Shown piece by piece: positions 4,040 through 5,703 of a stretch of 5,703 nt of DNA. The DNA lies in assembly GCA_016763395.1 (NCBI GenBank), contig JAESTW010000258.1, positions 1 through 5,703 on the forward strand. The letters are read 5' to 3'. This stretch comes from Kofleriaceae bacterium (GTDB lineage: Bacteria > Myxococcota_A > Polyangia > Haliangiales > Haliangiaceae). Below the pieces are notes generated by a model that saw only the letters and a list, made by a program, of their open reading frames with translations, had not been told where the DNA came from and made no database searches. Numbering within the stretch: position 1 is the stretch's first letter; the number at the start of each line of letters is the position of its first letter. The translations under genes and the position numbers were made by a program.

Positions 4040-5524
4040 ATGATTAAACCCCATCTTTGTTCTCAACTTCCCGGTCTAGTGGCGATGATGTCTCTGGCTG
4101 CTCTCACCGCGCACTTAAGTGCTGGTTGTGATCAAGGCACGATTTACGATGCCGAATCTGACGAGAAGAGGTCGATTGCAGCGGCGGGGCGATGGATCGT
4201 CCCACAAGACGTGAGTCTCATCGGCGACCAGCAAGACGTCTCCTACACGGGGGCCGGGTCATGGAACGGATCGGGTTCGTGTAGCGGCGGAATGAGAGAA
4301 GGGGCCAGGCAGTTAAAGCAATTTATTGAAGATAACTTCCCGCAGGTCAGTAGTGTCGGTGGCTATAGCTGCCGAGCCATTGTCGGAAACTCTTCAAAGA
4401 TGTCTGTGCACGGCACCGGCCGCGCGCTTGATATAATGGTTCCTTTGTCCGGTGGTGCAGACAACGAAGCCGGCGACCCAATTGGCAACTGGCTCATCGC
4501 CAACGCCGAGTCAATCGGTATCCAATACATAATTTGGGATCGAACGCAGTGGACAGCTGAGCGTGCCGACGGAACTAAGTCACGCAGGTACAACGGTCAG
4601 CATCCCCACAACGATCACCTGCACATCGAACTGAGCACCGAAGGCGGACGAGCTTCCACTGACTGGTTCTCGGGACCAAAGACGCCCCCTAAAATTCCTT
4701 CGTGTGAGTCCATTCCTGCCGCCGGCGGAACGATTGACAACTCCAGCCCTTGCCTGCGCCTCGCCGGTCCTAATAAGTACTGGCGCCGTGTAGAAGGATC
4801 AGGCGAAGGCGGTGATCTCGTGTGGACGAACGCCTTTCAAAGCAGTGATCCGTCGAACTGGGGACAGTGGATGCTCCAGCTCGATCAGCCCGGACGCTAC
4901 GAAGTCGAAGTCTTCATCGACCCAGCTTTTGGCCAATTCCGCGAGACAGAATATCGAATCGTTCACGGTTCAGAAAGCGCAACGACCGTCGTTGATCAAG
5001 GCCAAGCCAACGGCTGGACGCGCTTGGGAGTCTTTGAATTTGCCAGCGGAGGCAATCAGATGATCTCGGTCTATGATAACGCCAGCTTCTCGCCAGGCGA
5101 TCAGGGACAAGTGGTTGTGGATGCGGTGCGCTTGACGCTCACGAATGAGGCGCCCAGCACAGGGCCAAATCCTGAGCCAAATCCTGAGCCAAATCCCGAG
5201 CCAAATCCTGAGCCAAATCCTGAGCCAAATCCTGAGCCAAATCCTGAGCCTGAGCCAACCTTCGGTTCTTGCAACGTGTCCGGGCAAGCAGGAACGTGCA
5301 TCGACACGGGTATCTCAAGCTGTGGCGGACGCCTCCACACTGGCTATTGCTCAGGTGGGGCCGCTATTCGCTGCTGTGTAGAAAGCGGCGGAACAGACTT
5401 CGGTGTGTGCAACGCCTTCGGAAATCCCGGACAGTGTATAGACACCCAGACGACCGGATGCAACGGCGAACAGTACTCCGGGTTCTGTCCGGGTTCTTCA
5501 TCCATCCAATGCTGCGCCAATTAG
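4040..5524 (+). CDS. Exported M15-like peptidase with golvesin-like domain, PNPE linker and Cys modules
   Basis: This is a 494-residue envelope protein. The signal ends in LSAGC with Cys30, which suggests a lipoprotein; ATG 4085 or 4088 could also serve as a start. Residues about 70-211 form a zinc peptidase domain of the VldE/ARB-07466 type, related to M15. It has SVHGTGRALDI (His124, Asp131), then IGIQYIIWDRTQW, then HNDHLHIEL (His195 the probable third ligand). M15 enzymes cut peptidoglycan peptides. Residues about 228-367 match the golvesin/xanthan-lyase C-terminal-like beta-sandwich: GRYEVEVFI, VVDQGQANGWTRLGVFEF and VVVDAVRLTL. A linker of seven PNPE units (376-403) follows. Two six-Cys modules then end the protein (411-446 and 457-492), with pattern C-x8-C-x7-C-x8-C-x7-CC. 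Such modules occur in secreted cell-wall hydrolases and may bind wall material. It is likely a surface peptidoglycan hydrolase for cell-wall remodelling or attack on other cells; the target is not shown. The gene is monocistronic. Confidence 0.85.
   Translation: MIKPHLCSQLPGLVAMMSLAALTAHLSAGCDQGTIYDAESDEKRSIAAAGRWIVPQDVSLIGDQQDVSYTGAGSWNGSGSCSGGMREGARQLKQFIEDNFPQVSSVGGYSCRAIVGNSSKMSVHGTGRALDIMVPLSGGADNEAGDPIGNWLIANAESIGIQYIIWDRTQWTAERADGTKSRRYNGQHPHNDHLHIELSTEGGRASTDWFSGPKTPPKIPSCESIPAAGGTIDNSSPCLRLAGPNKYWRRVEGSGEGGDLVWTNAFQSSDPSNWGQWMLQLDQPGRYEVEVFIDPAFGQFRETEYRIVHGSESATTVVDQGQANGWTRLGVFEFASGGNQMISVYDNASFSPGDQGQVVVDAVRLTLTNEAPSTGPNPEPNPEPNPEPNPEPNPEPNPEPNPEPEPTFGSCNVSGQAGTCIDTGISSCGGRLHTGYCSGGAAIRCCVESGGTDFGVCNAFGNPGQCIDTQTTGCNGEQYSGFCPGSSSIQCCAN
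5165..5248 (+). repeat. Tandem 12-base repeat, seven copies, encoding PNPE
   Basis: Seven head-to-tail copies of CCAAATCCTGAG encode (PNPE)7 within the linker of the modular peptidase. Only the third copy differs, by a silent T-to-C change (CCCGAG). A truncated CCTGAG follows at 5249-5254. DNA identity this high implies recent copying by slippage, since synonymous drift would otherwise have varied the codons. Confidence 0.95.
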
Positions 5525-5615
5525 CCTCAATGTGGCAATACACGGCCGATCTTGGTCAGCGAGAAGCTCCATGAGGTGCATGACATAGCGATCTCAACCG
5601 AGACGCTCCGGGCCT

Positions 5616-5703
5616 TCAGCCCTTGCGAAGCTGTTTGATGCGCAGGCGGTTGCCCGAGTCATCGATCAGCGTCGCAAGCCGCCGCTCTCGAGTCTCTTCA
5701 CGC
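5616..5703 (-). CDS. C-terminal end of a YdeI/OmpD-associated-like protein (partial)
   Basis: Only the last 28 codons and the stop (5616-5618) are inside the window; the gene continues past the right edge. The tail reads REETRERRLATLIDDSGN, then RLRIKQLRKG. This closely resembles the C-terminal helix of the YdeI/OmpD-associated (OmdA, bacteriocin-protection) family, where AKREETRxRRLxxxI recurs near the end. In that family the role is poorly defined and linked to antimicrobial-peptide tolerance. The gene converges on the modular peptidase gene, with 91 bases between the stops. The short GGGC/GCCC hairpin over the stop has no T-run. The assignment rests on a short stretch. Confidence 0.55.
   Translation of the reverse strand, partial: REETRERRLATLIDDSGNRLRIKQLRKG

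Noticed and set aside
4009..4130. TGCTGGTTGTG repeated at 4009 and 4120
   Set aside because: Only 11 bases are shared, and one copy encodes the lipobox of the modular peptidase. The upstream copy has no start codon in frame, so a duplicated signal is not supported.
4970..5340. Minus-strand frames with repetitive RIWLRIWL or SGFG proteins
   Set aside because: They are antisense readings of the PNPE repeat and carry no start signal.

Overview
The window looks like chromosomal DNA from a Gram-negative bacterium that makes many secreted, cysteine-rich and lipid-anchored proteins. Four of the reading frames begin with a lipoprotein-like or Sec signal. One large exported protein combines a peptidase domain, a golvesin-like beta-sandwich, a PNPE linker and disulfide-rich modules. 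This style is common in Myxococcota and Bradymonadota, so a delta-type lineage is my best guess; it is an inference from protein architecture, and no marker gene is present.

Layout from left to right. Bases 1-155 hold no gene I can support. A minus-strand gene (156-668) encodes a small Sel1-repeat protein with disulfide-type C-x7-C pairs. The next ~500 bases carry no intact gene. On the minus strand at 880-1151 they show what looks like a frameshifted small Cys-rich lipoprotein. A plus-strand pair follows: an AraC-type regulator with a DUF6597-like N-terminus and a shortened second helix-turn-helix (1188-1928), then a VOC-fold protein (2011-2391). The VOC gene has its own convincing promoter, overlapped by a short direct repeat, so the regulator may control its neighbour. 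After a hairpin-rich spacer comes a lipoprotein with two retropepsin-like domains, each with a DTG motif (2648-3586).

Bases 3587-4039 are a gene-poor spacer. It holds a probable terminator and a short stretch resembling the C-terminal end of an IS21-type IstB ATPase, probably a transposon remnant. The largest gene (4040-5524) encodes an exported M15-like (VldE/ARB-07466-type) metallopeptidase. It ends in a golvesin-like domain, seven perfect PNPE repeats and two six-cysteine modules with identical spacing. It is probably a cell-wall hydrolase acting outside the cytoplasm. At the right edge the C-terminal 28 codons of a convergent minus-strand gene are visible, resembling the YdeI/OmpD-associated family.

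There is no single pathway here. The regulator and VOC gene form one plausible unit. The Sel1 protein, the two-DTG lipoprotein and the modular peptidase are all envelope or secreted proteins, but each appears to be transcribed separately. No CRISPR array, tRNA, rRNA or intact mobile element is visible. The most unusual items are the double-DTG lipoprotein, the duplicated Cys module behind the PNPE linker, and the contracted DNA-binding domain of the AraC-type regulator.
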